From DATIRA01 sp964553405 (GTDB taxonomy: Bacteria; Pseudomonadota; Gammaproteobacteria; Steroidobacterales; Steroidobacteraceae), in assembly GCA_964553405.1 (NCBI GenBank), contig CAZKLS010000003.1, positions 1 through 64,000 on the forward strand: 64,000 nucleotides of DNA, in the 5' to 3' direction. Both the position numbers and the translations under genes were made by a program. The notes beneath the pieces were generated by a model. That model did no database searches. It saw only the letters and a list, made by a program, of their open reading frames with translations, and was not told the DNA's origin. Positions 53,523 through 62,074 of this stretch are shown here, piece by piece. Position 1 is the stretch's first letter. Every line of letters begins with the position of its first letter.

Positions 53523-54347
53523 ATGGCGCAGGTGAGCGGCCGGCGATCTCTCCCTCCAGGCGCGGACCCGGTCCCGCTGAGCGATGCGCAGCTGCTGCGT
53601 TACAGCCGGCAGATCTTCCTGCCGGAGATCGACGAGGCCGGCCAGCAGACGCTTGCGCGCTCGCGTGTGCTGGTGCTCGGGCTCGGCGGGCTCGGTTCAC
53701 CGGTGGCGACGTATCTCGCCGGTGCCGGGGTCGGGCAGCTCGTGCTGGTGGACCCGGACAGCGTGGACGTGTCCAATCTCCACCGTCAGATCCTGCATCG
53801 CAGCACAGGCGTGGGCCTCGCCAAGACCGAGTCGGCGCGGCAGTCCCTCGCCGCGCTCAATCCCGAGATCGACATCGTGACCCGCGCGGAACGGCTCTGT
53901 GGCCAGGATCTCGTCGACGCCGTGCGAGGCGTGGATCTCGTAGTGGACGGCACGGACAATTTCGAGTCCCGTTTCGAGCTGAACCGGGTCTGCGTCGCGC
54001 TCCACAGACCGCTCGTCTACGGCGCGGTCGTCGGAATGGAAGGCCAGGCCTCGGTGTTCCGGCCGGACCTGGACGACAGTCCGTGCTATGCCTGCCTGTA
54101 CCGGGACCTGGAGCAGCAGCCCGAGGCCCAGCGGCCGTCGTCGAGCTGGGAGAACTGCACCGGCCAGGGCGTGCTCGGTCCGGTGGCCGGCATCGTCGGC
54201 TGCATCCAGGCCACCGAGGCGCTCAAGCTGCTGCTCGGCATCGGCACCAGCCTGGTCGGCCGGCTGCTGCTCGTCGATGCGCGAAGCATGGAGTTCCACT
54301 GGTTCCAGTTGCGCAGGAACGCCGACTGCAAGGTCTGCGGACCCTGA
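53523..54347 (+). CDS. moeB: MoeB/ThiF-family adenylyltransferase
   Basis: 274 residues. The ATP-binding loop is LGLGGLGSPVATYLAGAGVG (about 50-69), RQILHRS and VDGTDNFESRFELN follow, and two zinc CxxC pairs (CYAC about 190, CKVC near the end) complete MoeB. It adenylates the C-terminal glycine of a MoaD-like ubiquitin-fold protein as a step in sulfur transfer for molybdopterin/tungstopterin. A MoaD-like gene lies downstream in the aldehyde oxidoreductase operon (58261), and it may serve that. Starts 31 bases after the aldolase; GTG 53514 is possible. Confidence 0.85.
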   Translation: MAQVSGRRSLPPGADPVPLSDAQLLRYSRQIFLPEIDEAGQQTLARSRVLVLGLGGLGSPVATYLAGAGVGQLVLVDPDSVDVSNLHRQILHRSTGVGLAKTESARQSLAALNPEIDIVTRAERLCGQDLVDAVRGVDLVVDGTDNFESRFELNRVCVALHRPLVYGAVVGMEGQASVFRPDLDDSPCYACLYRDLEQQPEAQRPSSSWENCTGQGVLGPVAGIVGCIQATEALKLLLGIGTSLVGRLLLVDARSMEFHWFQLRRNADCKVCGP

Positions 54348-54588
54348 CGCGCTGCGCCGCAGCAAATCCAGCTGGGCCCGCGGAAGGGGCAGATTTATTC
54401 CCTGAGCTTGAGACGCGAACAAATCTGACCCCTTTTATCCGCATTTGTCCGACGCTTTGGACTCCGTTGCGGGCATCCTGGCGGTATGATCGAGCGGTCG
54501 GCGGAATCGCGCCGACCGGGCAGCCGGCGTGGTTCCGCCTGATCGCTGCGACGCGGGTGGGGAAGAAGAACCGAGGGGAGAGCCGAGC
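54348..54588 (+). other. Intergenic region before the aldehyde oxidoreductase operon
   Basis: 241 bases. It holds an imperfect inverted repeat (54384-54435, listed separately) and a TATGAT -10-like hexamer at 54485-54490 without a good -35 partner, so a promoter needing an activator is possible. No small gene is supported. Confidence 0.4.
54384..54435. repeat. Imperfect inverted repeat of REP/RAYT-associated type
   Basis: AAGGGGCAGATTT (54384-54396) and AAATCTGACCCCTTT (54421-54435) are complementary apart from one missing T, with 24 bases between them. The TCTGACCCC/GGGGTCAGA wording matches a palindromic family I know from gammaproteobacterial genomes, where it often lies near REP-associated transposases. 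No transposase is adjacent. It may also act as a transcription barrier between moeB and the aor operon. Confidence 0.5.
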
Positions 54589-55113
54589 ATGTTGCGAGCG
54601 TTGAAGCTGGAGCCGGAGAAATGCACCGGCTGCCTGCAGTGCGAGATGGCCTGTTCCTACGAGAACGAAGGCGTGTTCAATCCCGCACTGTCCCGGATCA
54701 AGGTCTTCATGTTCCACGAGTCGGGCAGCTTCGCTCCCTACACCTGCACTCAGTGCGAGGAAGCCTGGTGCATGCACGCCTGCCCGGTGGAGGCGATCGT
54801 GGTCAACGCGGCCACCGGCGCCAAGGACGTGCTGACCGACGTCTGCGTCGGCTGCAAGGTCTGCACGATCGCGTGCCCGTTCGGCACGGTCAACTACCGG
54901 CAGGACACGGGCAAGGTGATGAAGTGCGACCTGTGCGGCGGCGACCCCTGGTGCGCCAAGGCCTGTCCGACCGCGGCGATCACCTACGTGGACATCGCCG
55001 ACACCGGCCTCGAGCGCATGCGGGCCTGGGCTCAGCGCGGCGAGGCCACCACCGCGCGCTTCAATGCGCCGGTGCCGAAGGACCCGCAGAATTTCGAACG
55101 CGTGGAATCGTAG
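54589..55113 (+). CDS. Four-cluster ferredoxin-like iron-sulfur subunit (AorA-type)
   Basis: 174 residues with sixteen Cys in four [4Fe-4S] motifs: CTGCLQCEMAC (12-22), CTQCEEAWCMHAC, CVGCKVCTIAC and CDLCGGDPWCAKAC, the DmsB/HycB arrangement. No signal peptide, so cytoplasmic. Transfers electrons between the tungsten subunit and the FAD subunit encoded immediately after it. A strong GAGGGGAG site precedes ATG 54589. First gene of the aldehyde oxidoreductase operon. Confidence 0.88.
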   Translation: MLRALKLEPEKCTGCLQCEMACSYENEGVFNPALSRIKVFMFHESGSFAPYTCTQCEEAWCMHACPVEAIVVNAATGAKDVLTDVCVGCKVCTIACPFGTVNYRQDTGKVMKCDLCGGDPWCAKACPTAAITYVDIADTGLERMRAWAQRGEATTARFNAPVPKDPQNFERVES

Positions 55114-55124
55114 GGGGCACGGCC

Positions 55125-56978
55125 ATGGCATGGACTCGAAAAGTCTTGCGCGTGAACCTGACGCGCGGCACCGCGACCGCCGAGCCGCTCAACATGGAGT
55201 GGGCCCGGCAGTATCTCGGCCAGCGGGGGCTGGCCTCGAAGTACCTGGTCGAGGAGATCGACCCGCGGTGCGACGCGCTCGGTCCGGACAACAAGCTGAT
55301 CCTGGTGACCGGGCCGCTGACCGGCACGATGGCCTCGACCGGCGGCCGCTACTCGGTCGTCTGCAAGAGCCCGCTGACCGGCACGATCGCCTGCTCCAAC
55401 TCCGGCGGCTACATCGGCGCCGAGCTCAAGAACGCCGGCTGGGACATGCTGATATTCGAGGGCAGGTCCCCGCACCCGGTGTACCTGAACATTCGCGACG
55501 ACAAGGCGGAGCTGCTGGACGCGGCGGAGGTCTGGGGCAAGTCGGTCTGGGAGGCGGACAAGATCCTGCGCAAGAAGCACCACGACCCGAACGTGCGCAT
55601 CTCCTGCGTGGGGCGCTCGGCGGAAACGGGCTGCCTGTACGCCGGCGTGATCAACGACCTGCATCGCGCGGCCGGCCGCTCCGGCGTCGGCACGGTGATG
55701 GCGTCGAAGAACCTGAAGGCCGTCGTCTGCCGCGGCACCCGGGGCGTCGGCAACATCAAGGACCCGCTGCGCTTCATGCAGGCCACCGAGACTGCGAAGA
55801 AAGTGCTGCGCGATAACGCGGTCACCGGGCAGGGCCTGCCGGCCTACGGCACGCAGGTGCTGATGAACGTGATCAACGAGGCGGGCGCGATGCCCACCTA
55901 CAACATGAAGGAGACCCAGTTCCCCGGCGCGCACAAGATATCCGGCGAGGCGATGCACGAGCCGCGCGCGAGCGACGGCAAGCCCAACCTGACGACCAAC
56001 GCGGCCTGCTTCGCCTGCACGATCGCCTGCGGGCGCATCTCCACGATCGACCGCGGCCACTACACGATCAAGAACAAGCCCGAGTACTGGGGCTCCTCGG
56101 GCGGCCTGGAGTACGAGGCGGCCTGGGCGCTCGGTTCGGACACGGGCGTGGACGACCTCGACGCGCTGACCTATGCGAACTTCATCTGCAACGAGGACGG
56201 CTTCGACCCGATCTCGTTCGGTTCCACCGTCGCTGCAGCGATGGAGCTTTACGAGCAGGGCGTGATCACCCGCGAGCAGACCGGCGGCATCGAGTTCCGC
56301 TTCGGTTCCGCCGAGGCGTTGACCGCCGCGGCCGAGATGGTCGCCCGCGGCGAGGGCTTTGGCCGCGACCTCGCGCTGGGCTCGAAGCGCTTCTGCGCCA
56401 AGTACGGCCGGCCGGAGCTCTCGATGACGGTCAAGGGGCAGGAATTCCCGGCCTACGATCCGCGCGCGATCCAGGGCATGGGTCTCGCCTACGCGACCTC
56501 GAACCGCGGCGCCTGCCACCTGCGCGGCTACACGGTGGCCTCCGAGATCATGGGGATCCCGGAGAAGACCGATCCGCTGCAGACCGCCGGTAAGCCCGAG
56601 CTGGTCAAGGCCTTCCAGGACGCGACCGCGGCGTTCGACTCGGCGGGCATCTGCGTGTTCACCTCGTTCGCCTGGACGCTCGACGACGTCGCGCCGCAGG
56701 TGGATGCGGCCTGCGAAGGTGAATGGACCACCGAGAAGCTGCTCGAGGTCGGCGAGCGCGTCTGGAACCTCGAGCGGCAGTTCAACCTCGCGGCCGGCCT
56801 GACCGGCAAGGACGACACGCTGCCGAAGCGCCTGCTGAAGGACGCGGCCAACGTCGGTCCCGCGAAGGGTCACGTCGCCGAACTCGACAAGATGCTCCCG
56901 CACTACTACGAGATCCGCGGCTGGAACGAGCAGGGTGTGCCGATGCCGGACACGCTGCAGAGACTCGGCCTGGGCTGA
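55125..56978 (+). CDS. aorB: Tungsten-type aldehyde ferredoxin oxidoreductase, catalytic subunit
   Basis: 617 residues of the AOR family. The single [4Fe-4S] cluster ligands are Cys295, Cys298 and Cys302 (CFACTIAC) and Cys510 in DSAGIC; RGACHLRGY (about 461-469) and GVGTVMASKNLKAVV are further family signatures. It oxidises aldehydes to carboxylic acids at a tungsto-bispterin centre and can run in reverse with low-potential donors. The three-subunit context (Fe-S, AOR, FAD) matches the NAD-linked AorABC complexes known from Aromatoleum. Molybdenum instead of tungsten is possible in principle. Starts 11 bases after the Fe-S subunit, behind GGGGGC. Confidence 0.93.
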   Translation: MAWTRKVLRVNLTRGTATAEPLNMEWARQYLGQRGLASKYLVEEIDPRCDALGPDNKLILVTGPLTGTMASTGGRYSVVCKSPLTGTIACSNSGGYIGAELKNAGWDMLIFEGRSPHPVYLNIRDDKAELLDAAEVWGKSVWEADKILRKKHHDPNVRISCVGRSAETGCLYAGVINDLHRAAGRSGVGTVMASKNLKAVVCRGTRGVGNIKDPLRFMQATETAKKVLRDNAVTGQGLPAYGTQVLMNVINEAGAMPTYNMKETQFPGAHKISGEAMHEPRASDGKPNLTTNAACFACTIACGRISTIDRGHYTIKNKPEYWGSSGGLEYEAAWALGSDTGVDDLDALTYANFICNEDGFDPISFGSTVAAAMELYEQGVITREQTGGIEFRFGSAEALTAAAEMVARGEGFGRDLALGSKRFCAKYGRPELSMTVKGQEFPAYDPRAIQGMGLAYATSNRGACHLRGYTVASEIMGIPEKTDPLQTAGKPELVKAFQDATAAFDSAGICVFTSFAWTLDDVAPQVDAACEGEWTTEKLLEVGERVWNLERQFNLAAGLTGKDDTLPKRLLKDAANVGPAKGHVAELDKMLPHYYEIRGWNEQGVPMPDTLQRLGLG

Positions 56979-56992
56979 GACGAGGGGATCCG

Positions 56993-58264
56993 ATGCGGCA
57001 CTTGATCATTGGCGCGGGACCGGCGGGCGTCGTCGCGGCCGAGCACCTGCGCAAGTACGACCCCGACGGGACCGTGATGCTGGTCGGCGAGGAGCCCGAG
57101 CCGCCGTACTCGCGGATGGCCATTCCTTACCTGCTGATGGACCGGATCGACGAGCGCGGCACCTACCTGCGCAAGGACCCGTCGCATTTCGAGCGGCTCG
57201 GAATCGAGGTCGTCCGCGATCGCGTCACGGCGGTGGACGCGGCGTCGCGGAGCGTGGCGCTCGCGGGTGGCGGCTCGGCGGCCTATGACAGGCTGCTGAT
57301 CGCGAGCGGCGCGAGTCCCGTCGTGCCGCCGATACCCGGGGTGGACAACGAGCGCGTGCATGCCTGCTGGACGCTGGAGGATGCGCGGAGAATCGCCGCA
57401 GGTGCCGGCAAGGGCAGCTCCGCGGTGCTGATCGGCGCCGGCTTCATCGGCTGCATCATCCTCGAGGCGCTCGTCGAGCGGGGCGTCGACCTGACGGTGG
57501 TCGAGCTCGAGGACCGCATGGTCCCGCGAATGCTCAACGAGACGGCCGGGGGCCTGCTCGGTCGCTGGTGTCAGCAGCGCGGCGTCAGGCTCAGGGTGTC
57601 GAGCCGGGTTGCGGCGATCGAGCCTGGCACCGGGGGGCGGCCGCTGCGCGTCGTGGTCGAGGGCGGCGAGAGCATCGGCGCGGACATCGTCATCCGCGCA
57701 ACCGGCGTGCACTCCAACATCGGTTTCCTCGCCGGCAGCGGCATCGACACGGATCGCGGCGTGCGCGTCAACGAGTACCTCGAAGCCAGCGTGCCCGGCG
57801 TCTATGCCGCAGGGGACGTCGCCGAGAGCCACGACTTCTCCACCGGGGCCTACGTGGTGCAGGCGATACAGCCGACCGCGGTCGAGCACGGCCAGGCTGC
57901 GGCACTGTACATGGCGCGCGGACACGGCCATCCGCAGCGCGGCACGCTGAACATGAACGTGCTCGACACGCTCGGCCTGGTTTCGAGCTCGTTCGCACAA
58001 TGGATGGGCGTCGACGGGGGTGACAGTGCCGAGCTCGTCGATGCCGACGCATTCCGCTACCTGAACCTCCAGTTCCAGGACGACGTGCTCATCGGCGCGA
58101 CGGCGCTGGGCCTGATCGACCACGTGGGCGTGATCCGCGGGCTGATCCAGGGCAGGACGCGGCTGGGATCCTGGAAGAACAAGCTGATGGCCGACCCGAC
58201 GCGCCTGGTGGAGGCCTATCTCGCTTCGACGCTGCCGGTGGGTCGCAACGCCTACGTGATATGA
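56993..58264 (+). CDS. FAD-dependent NAD(P)H oxidoreductase subunit (AorC-type)
   Basis: 423 residues with two Rossmann folds: FAD motif IIGAGPAGVVAAEHL at the N-terminus, NAD motif VLIGAGFIGCIILEAL at about 144, and VYAAGDVAES near 270. Resembles nitrite-reductase and rubredoxin-reductase type flavoproteins (YSRMAIPYLL). Passes electrons from the Fe-S subunit to NAD+, making the complex an NAD-linked aldehyde oxidase or, in reverse, an acid reductase. Preceded by GAGGGGATCC and coupled by a 4-base overlap to the MoaD-like gene. Confidence 0.88.
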   Translation: MRHLIIGAGPAGVVAAEHLRKYDPDGTVMLVGEEPEPPYSRMAIPYLLMDRIDERGTYLRKDPSHFERLGIEVVRDRVTAVDAASRSVALAGGGSAAYDRLLIASGASPVVPPIPGVDNERVHACWTLEDARRIAAGAGKGSSAVLIGAGFIGCIILEALVERGVDLTVVELEDRMVPRMLNETAGGLLGRWCQQRGVRLRVSSRVAAIEPGTGGRPLRVVVEGGESIGADIVIRATGVHSNIGFLAGSGIDTDRGVRVNEYLEASVPGVYAAGDVAESHDFSTGAYVVQAIQPTAVEHGQAAALYMARGHGHPQRGTLNMNVLDTLGLVSSSFAQWMGVDGGDSAELVDADAFRYLNLQFQDDVLIGATALGLIDHVGVIRGLIQGRTRLGSWKNKLMADPTRLVEAYLASTLPVGRNAYVI

Positions 58265-58512
58265 GAATCACGCTGAAGCTGTTCGCCTCGCTGGGACAGT
58301 TTCTTCCGCCGGGCGCGGCCGCGAACGCGATCGCGGTCGAGGTGCCCGCCGGGGCGACGGCGCACCAGGTTCTCGACCGGTTCCGGGTGCCCCGCGAGAA
58401 CGTCCACCTCGTGCTGCTGAACGGCGTCTACCTCGACGCCCGTGCAAGGGACGAGACGCCGCTGCAGGCGGACGACGTGCTCGCTTCCTGGCCGCCGGTG
58501 GCGGGTGGCTGA
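58261..58512 (+). CDS. MoaD-like ubiquitin-fold sulfur carrier
   Basis: 83 residues: beta-grasp pattern (ITLKLFASLGQFLPPGA, VFVVL-type strand at HLVLLNGVYLD, DVLASWPPVAGG) and the invariant C-terminal Gly-Gly that MoeB adenylates. Supplies sulfur for the pterin dithiolene of molybdenum or tungsten cofactor. Placed in the aldehyde oxidoreductase operon, it is probably dedicated to that enzyme; overlaps the FAD subunit gene by 4 bases and the next frame by 8. Confidence 0.85.
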   Translation: MRITLKLFASLGQFLPPGAAANAIAVEVPAGATAHQVLDRFRVPRENVHLVLLNGVYLDARARDETPLQADDVLASWPPVAGG

Positions 58513-58825
58513 GCACGACCCGGCAGACGACCGCGCGGAGCCGGGCCGTGTCGTCAAGGACATGGCGATCACCCACGCGGATTTCTTCCGCACGCTCGCC
58601 CCATTGCTGCAAGGCGTCCGGCACGAGGTCTCGCGGCAGGGCGTGACGATCTGGCCCGGCGAGGGACGCATCGCGATACGGCTGGGCCCCGAGGGCACTC
58701 GCGCGCTCGGGAATTTCCGCCTGCCGCGAACGAGCGTCGAACTGACCTTCCACGACTGCCCGCCCGACGCGATCGCGGAGTTCATCGCCCGCTTCGACCT
58801 GCGGTTCCGCCGTGGCGGCGGCTGA
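58505..58825 (+). CDS. Unrecognised 106-residue protein in the aldehyde oxidoreductase operon
   Basis: I know no family for it. It starts most likely at GTG 58505, overlapping the MoaD-like gene by 8 bases (alternative ATG 58562, 87 residues, AAGGA only 1 base upstream). After a charged N-terminal 20 residues it has a helix-like ITHADFFRTLAPLLQG, then strands (GVTIWPGEGRIAIRLG, TSVELTFHD) and an end rich in Phe and Arg (IAEFIARFDLRFRRGGG). The Gly-Gly-Gly end recalls a carrier but the context does not prove it. One-directional position makes it a candidate maturation factor for the tungsten enzyme. Confidence 0.65.
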   Translation: MAEHDPADDRAEPGRVVKDMAITHADFFRTLAPLLQGVRHEVSRQGVTIWPGEGRIAIRLGPEGTRALGNFRLPRTSVELTFHDCPPDAIAEFIARFDLRFRRGGG

Positions 58826-58836
58826 TCAGGCGGCCC

Positions 58837-59283
58837 TCAGTCCTGCTGCAGCCTGAGCGACGCGGAATTGATGCAGTAGCGCAGGCCGCCCGGCGCCGGC
58901 CCGTCCGGGAAGACGTGGCCGAGGTGTGCGTCGCAGACGTTGCAGATGACCTCGATGCGGTGCATCCCGTACGAGCGGTCCTCTTCGTACTTGACCGCGT
59001 CCGGTGCCACGGGCTCGGTGAAGCTCGGCCAGCCGCTGCCGGACTCGAACTTGACGGCCGAATCGAACAACGGCGTGCCGCAGCAACCGCAGCCGTACCG
59101 CCCCGGCGCGTGGCTGTGGCAGTACTCGCCGGCGAACGATCGCTCCGTGCCGCTCTGCCGCATCACGCGAAACTGCTCCTCGCTCAGCAGCTGGCGCCAC
59201 TCGTCCGCGGATTTCTCGACCCGGCGGCGGGGCGGGGGACTGCCCTCGCGGGCAAAGCGGACGACGTCGTCCCATCTGAGCAT
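58837..59283 (-). CDS. msrB: Peptide-methionine (R)-S-oxide reductase MsrB
   Basis: 148 residues, cytoplasmic. Reduces methionine-R-sulfoxide in proteins. CGCCG and [12 protein letters not shown] hold the four zinc-binding Cys; RYCINSASL contains the catalytic Cys. GSGWPSF and the [16 protein letters not shown] stretch (with extra Cys that can resolve the disulfide) are typical. Start ATG 59283 has GGGAGG 6 bases upstream; ATG 59289 is too close to it. Converges on the aldehyde oxidoreductase operon. Confidence 0.93.
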   Translation of the reverse strand: MLRWDDVVRFAREGSPPPRRRVEKSADEWRQLLSEEQFRVMRQSGTERSFAGEYCHSHAPGRYGCGCCGTPLFDSAVKFESGSGWPSFTEPVAPDAVKYEEDRSYGMHRIEVICNVCDAHLGHVFPDGPAPGGLRYCINSASLRLQQD

Positions 59284-59305
59284 GCGCATCCTCCCGGAGA
59301 AATGC

Positions 59306-59331
59306 CGGAGGGCGCCTGGCGGCGCCCTCCG
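59306..59331 (-). terminator. Rho-independent terminator candidate of the endonuclease/phosphatase-family gene
   Basis: An 11-base perfect stem (59306-59316 with 59321-59331) and a 4-base loop, GC-rich (GGAGGGCGCC against GGCGCCCTCC). It lies just past the stop at 59368 on the minus strand, and downstream in that direction comes CATTTCTCC, a short T-rich tract. msrB starts beyond it, so the two genes seem to be separately transcribed. Confidence 0.55.
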
Positions 59332-59367
59332 CGGTCTCAAAGATCGTCAGACCTCGGCGTCGGTCGT

Positions 59368-60591
59368 TCAGCGCCCGAACTCGAGCGTTGCTGCTACGGA
59401 CGCATGATCCGACGGCCACAGGCCCCGGCCCGGAGGCGGCGTCTTGTCGGAAACCGACTCGCCGAGCAGACGGGCCTGCTTGACCTTGGCAGGAGCCTGC
59501 AGCGAGAAGATCAGGTCGATCCGCTCGTAGTGCTCCGACTTGTGGTTGCTCAGGTCGTCGTACTGGCAGCAGCTGAAGCCGACCAGCGGCGCGCCCTGGC
59601 CTTTTGCGCTGCCCGGGCGCCGCGTCCAGGCGTCGGTGAAGCCGGACAGGCTCATCTGCATGTACGGAGGCAGCCCGAGGTATCCGGGCAATGGCGGGGG
59701 CACCGGCACGGCCTGGTCGCGCGGGTCCGAGTTGAAGTCACCGACGACCAGGACCTGCTCGAGCGGTACGACGAAATCGCCGTAGGCCTGCAGCGTGCCG
59801 AGCAGTTCCGCCGTCTGGGCGGCCTGGAAGAACCGGCCGCTGGGTCCGAAGGACCCGAGTCGCGTCTCGAGGTGCGTGTTGACGAAGCGGTAGGGCACGC
59901 CGTCGACGATCGCGTCGACGCCGACGAAGCCGCGCTCGAACCGGATCGTCACCGGCATGCCAGCGATCACCAGCACCGCCTCGGCCGCCGCCTGGTAATT
60001 GCAGCCGTCCTCGGACGGCAGCACGCAGGCCAGCGGGGCGAGCGCGGCGAAGTTGGTGACGGAATGCTGCACGCCGGTCCGTGCCAGGATCACGTCGCGA
60101 TCGACGACGCCGACGTAGATCATCGTGCCGTCATAAGGCACCGGGATGCCCGGCAGCCCGAGTCCGAGGCTGTCCGGCAGGTTCAGGTTGACGACGGTCG
60201 CCGCTTCCTCGTATTCGCCCCCGAGCGCGGCCAGCGTGTCGAGCAGCTGGTCGGTGAACGCGCCCGAGATTTCCGGGTTTTCACAACCCTTGAGGTCGAG
60301 CGGGTTCGTGTCCACGCAGCTGAACTCGTACACCTCCTGCAGTCCGACCAGGGCCGGGCCGCGCTGCTCGATCAGGGCGGCGAGCGCCTGCACGCGCTCG
60401 GTGGGCAGGCTCGCGGCACGGTTGCGCAGCGCGTCGATCACTGCCGAGTTGAAATCGGGTTCGGTCACCAGGCCGATCAGGTCGGTACCCACGTACTGGT
60501 TCTGCGTCATCACATCGATGTCGCCGGCACCGGCCGGCGAGAGCATCGCGAGCATCCCGACACCCGCGATGGAAACCATCAGACGTCTCAT
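59368..60591 (-). CDS. Secreted endonuclease/exonuclease/phosphatase-family protein
   Basis: 407 residues, signal peptide to about SPAGAGD. The EEP fold motifs are in order: TQNQYVG, LVGLQEVYEF (metal Glu), NTHLE (about 228), VVGDFNSDP and the catalytic C-terminal SDHASV. Likely hydrolyses nucleic acid, phospholipid (sphingomyelinase-like) or an inositol phosphate outside the cell or in the periplasm; substrate cannot be set. A Cys pair CC in GFSCCQYDDL may form disulfides. GGGGAG precedes the ATG at 8 bases, and a hairpin terminator follows the gene. Confidence 0.82.
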   Translation of the reverse strand: MRRLMVSIAGVGMLAMLSPAGAGDIDVMTQNQYVGTDLIGLVTEPDFNSAVIDALRNRAASLPTERVQALAALIEQRGPALVGLQEVYEFSCVDTNPLDLKGCENPEISGAFTDQLLDTLAALGGEYEEAATVVNLNLPDSLGLGLPGIPVPYDGTMIYVGVVDRDVILARTGVQHSVTNFAALAPLACVLPSEDGCNYQAAAEAVLVIAGMPVTIRFERGFVGVDAIVDGVPYRFVNTHLETRLGSFGPSGRFFQAAQTAELLGTLQAYGDFVVPLEQVLVVGDFNSDPRDQAVPVPPPLPGYLGLPPYMQMSLSGFTDAWTRRPGSAKGQGAPLVGFSCCQYDDLSNHKSEHYERIDLIFSLQAPAKVKQARLLGESVSDKTPPPGRGLWPSDHASVAATLEFGR

Positions 60592-60796
60592 GCGATTTCT
60601 CCCCGGGGATACGGCAGGCCGCGGCTCACGCGCCGTCCCCCGCTTGCTCTTCTGAGTTCACGCCCGCCGCGAGTTTCTACCGGTCAGCGGCTCGGGCAAT
60701 CCGCGACCTTTGGCGTGCAGTGTCTCGCAGAAACGGCTCGCGGAACATAGGTGCTTGTTCCGCGCGAGCTGCGGCCACCGGTTTGACATAAGCGAT

Positions 60797-62032
60797 TCAG
60801 GCATCCAGCAGTTCGAAGCTGATGCCGGCGTGACGGACCAGACGCTCGGTGAGCCGCTCGCCGAAGATCGTTGCAGGCGTCCAGAACCCGCCCGGCGTGT
60901 CTTTTCTCGGCGAGTCCAGCGCGAGGCAAGCGGCCGCCTGGCCCAGCATTTTCGCGGTCGAGCCGTAGCCGGGATCCCGGTCGCCGGTGACCCGGGCCCG
61001 CAGCGTCTGGCCGTCCGCGGTCCGTCCGAAGAAACGCAGGTCGTAGCCGCCTTTCGCCTGCTGCTCCTCGCTGGGTCCCTCGCCTGGTTCCGGCAGCACG
61101 AACCGGCCGAGCATGGCACGCAGCGGCGCCAGGGAGCCCGCCGCCATTACGCCCGCGATTCCGGCAGCCAGTCCGGTCGCTCCCAGCCGGCCCTTCAGGC
61201 CGGGACCGGTCAGTACCGCCTCGTCGTACCGGAAGTTCTTGCCGTAGGCGTGCTTCGACAGCGCGTTGCTGCGGTGGACGATCCGCGTGTTTATCGCTGC
61301 CATCACGAACGGGGCCACCCAGGACTGGAAGTCCGCGTCGAACTCCGGCAGCGAGACCTGTGATTGACGCACGCCGGGAGCGTGGGTCTTCGGGCAGAGC
61401 GAATACGGATTCGCGAGCTCCTTGCGCAGCTTCGGGTCCGCAGCAGCTTCCTTCAGCACGTTCATCAGGCTCGCGACCGTGCCGCCTGAGAAGCCGCCCT
61501 TCGCCGACCTGACGCGCATCTTCACGGTCGTGCAAGGCTTGCCGTAGCGTTCCAGGCTGGCCTGCTGCAGGAAGTGCACGCCGAGATCCGACGGAATCGA
61601 ATCGAAGCCGCAGCAGTGCACGATCCGCGCTCCGGACTTCTTCGCGCGGGGTTCGTAGCTGCGGATCATGCGGCGGATCCACTGCACCTCGCCGGTCAGG
61701 TCACAGTAGTCGGTGCCGGTTTCGGCGCAGACCTTGACCAGCGGCTCGCCATACAGCGCGTAGGGCCCGACGGTCGAGACGACGACGCGCGCCCCGGCGC
61801 AGAGCTTCCGCAGCGAATCCTCGTCCGCGGCATCTGCCACCAGTAGCGGCAGTCGCGCTGCTCTGCGGCCGAGCGCGCTGCGCACCTGCTCGAGCTTCTC
61901 GATCGAGCGACCGGCCATCGCCCAGCTGGGGCTGCCGTCGGCGCCGAACTGCTCGAGCAGGTACCGGCAGAGAATCTGGCCGACGAAGCTGGTCGCGCCG
62001 AACACGACGATGTCATGGCGTCTGGTGGTCAT
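60797..62032 (-). CDS. Saccharopine dehydrogenase-like / trans-acting enoyl reductase-family oxidoreductase
   Basis: 411 residues, cytosolic. The N-terminal Rossmann fold VVFGATSFVGQILCRYLLE binds NAD(P), then VVSTVGPYALYGEPLV and CGFDSIPSDLG, which is typical of the family found near lipid and polyketide reductases. SGGTVASLMNV follows. Reduces or oxidises a double bond or imine of an unidentified substrate. GGAGACGATCGG precedes the ATG. The MAPEG gene lies just upstream on the same strand, 42 bases away, and may share its transcript. Confidence 0.82.
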   Translation of the reverse strand: MTTRRHDIVVFGATSFVGQILCRYLLEQFGADGSPSWAMAGRSIEKLEQVRSALGRRAARLPLLVADAADEDSLRKLCAGARVVVSTVGPYALYGEPLVKVCAETGTDYCDLTGEVQWIRRMIRSYEPRAKKSGARIVHCCGFDSIPSDLGVHFLQQASLERYGKPCTTVKMRVRSAKGGFSGGTVASLMNVLKEAAADPKLRKELANPYSLCPKTHAPGVRQSQVSLPEFDADFQSWVAPFVMAAINTRIVHRSNALSKHAYGKNFRYDEAVLTGPGLKGRLGATGLAAGIAGVMAAGSLAPLRAMLGRFVLPEPGEGPSEEQQAKGGYDLRFFGRTADGQTLRARVTGDRDPGYGSTAKMLGQAAACLALDSPRKDTPGGFWTPATIFGERLTERLVRHAGISFELLDA

Positions 62033-62074
62033 CCGATCGTCTCCTGCCTCTGCCAGGTCCAGTGACGCCGCCGG

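Noticed and set aside
55032..56903. 623-codon minus-strand frame opposite aorB
   Set aside because: Opposite strand of a clear AOR with all Cys ligands; shadow frame.
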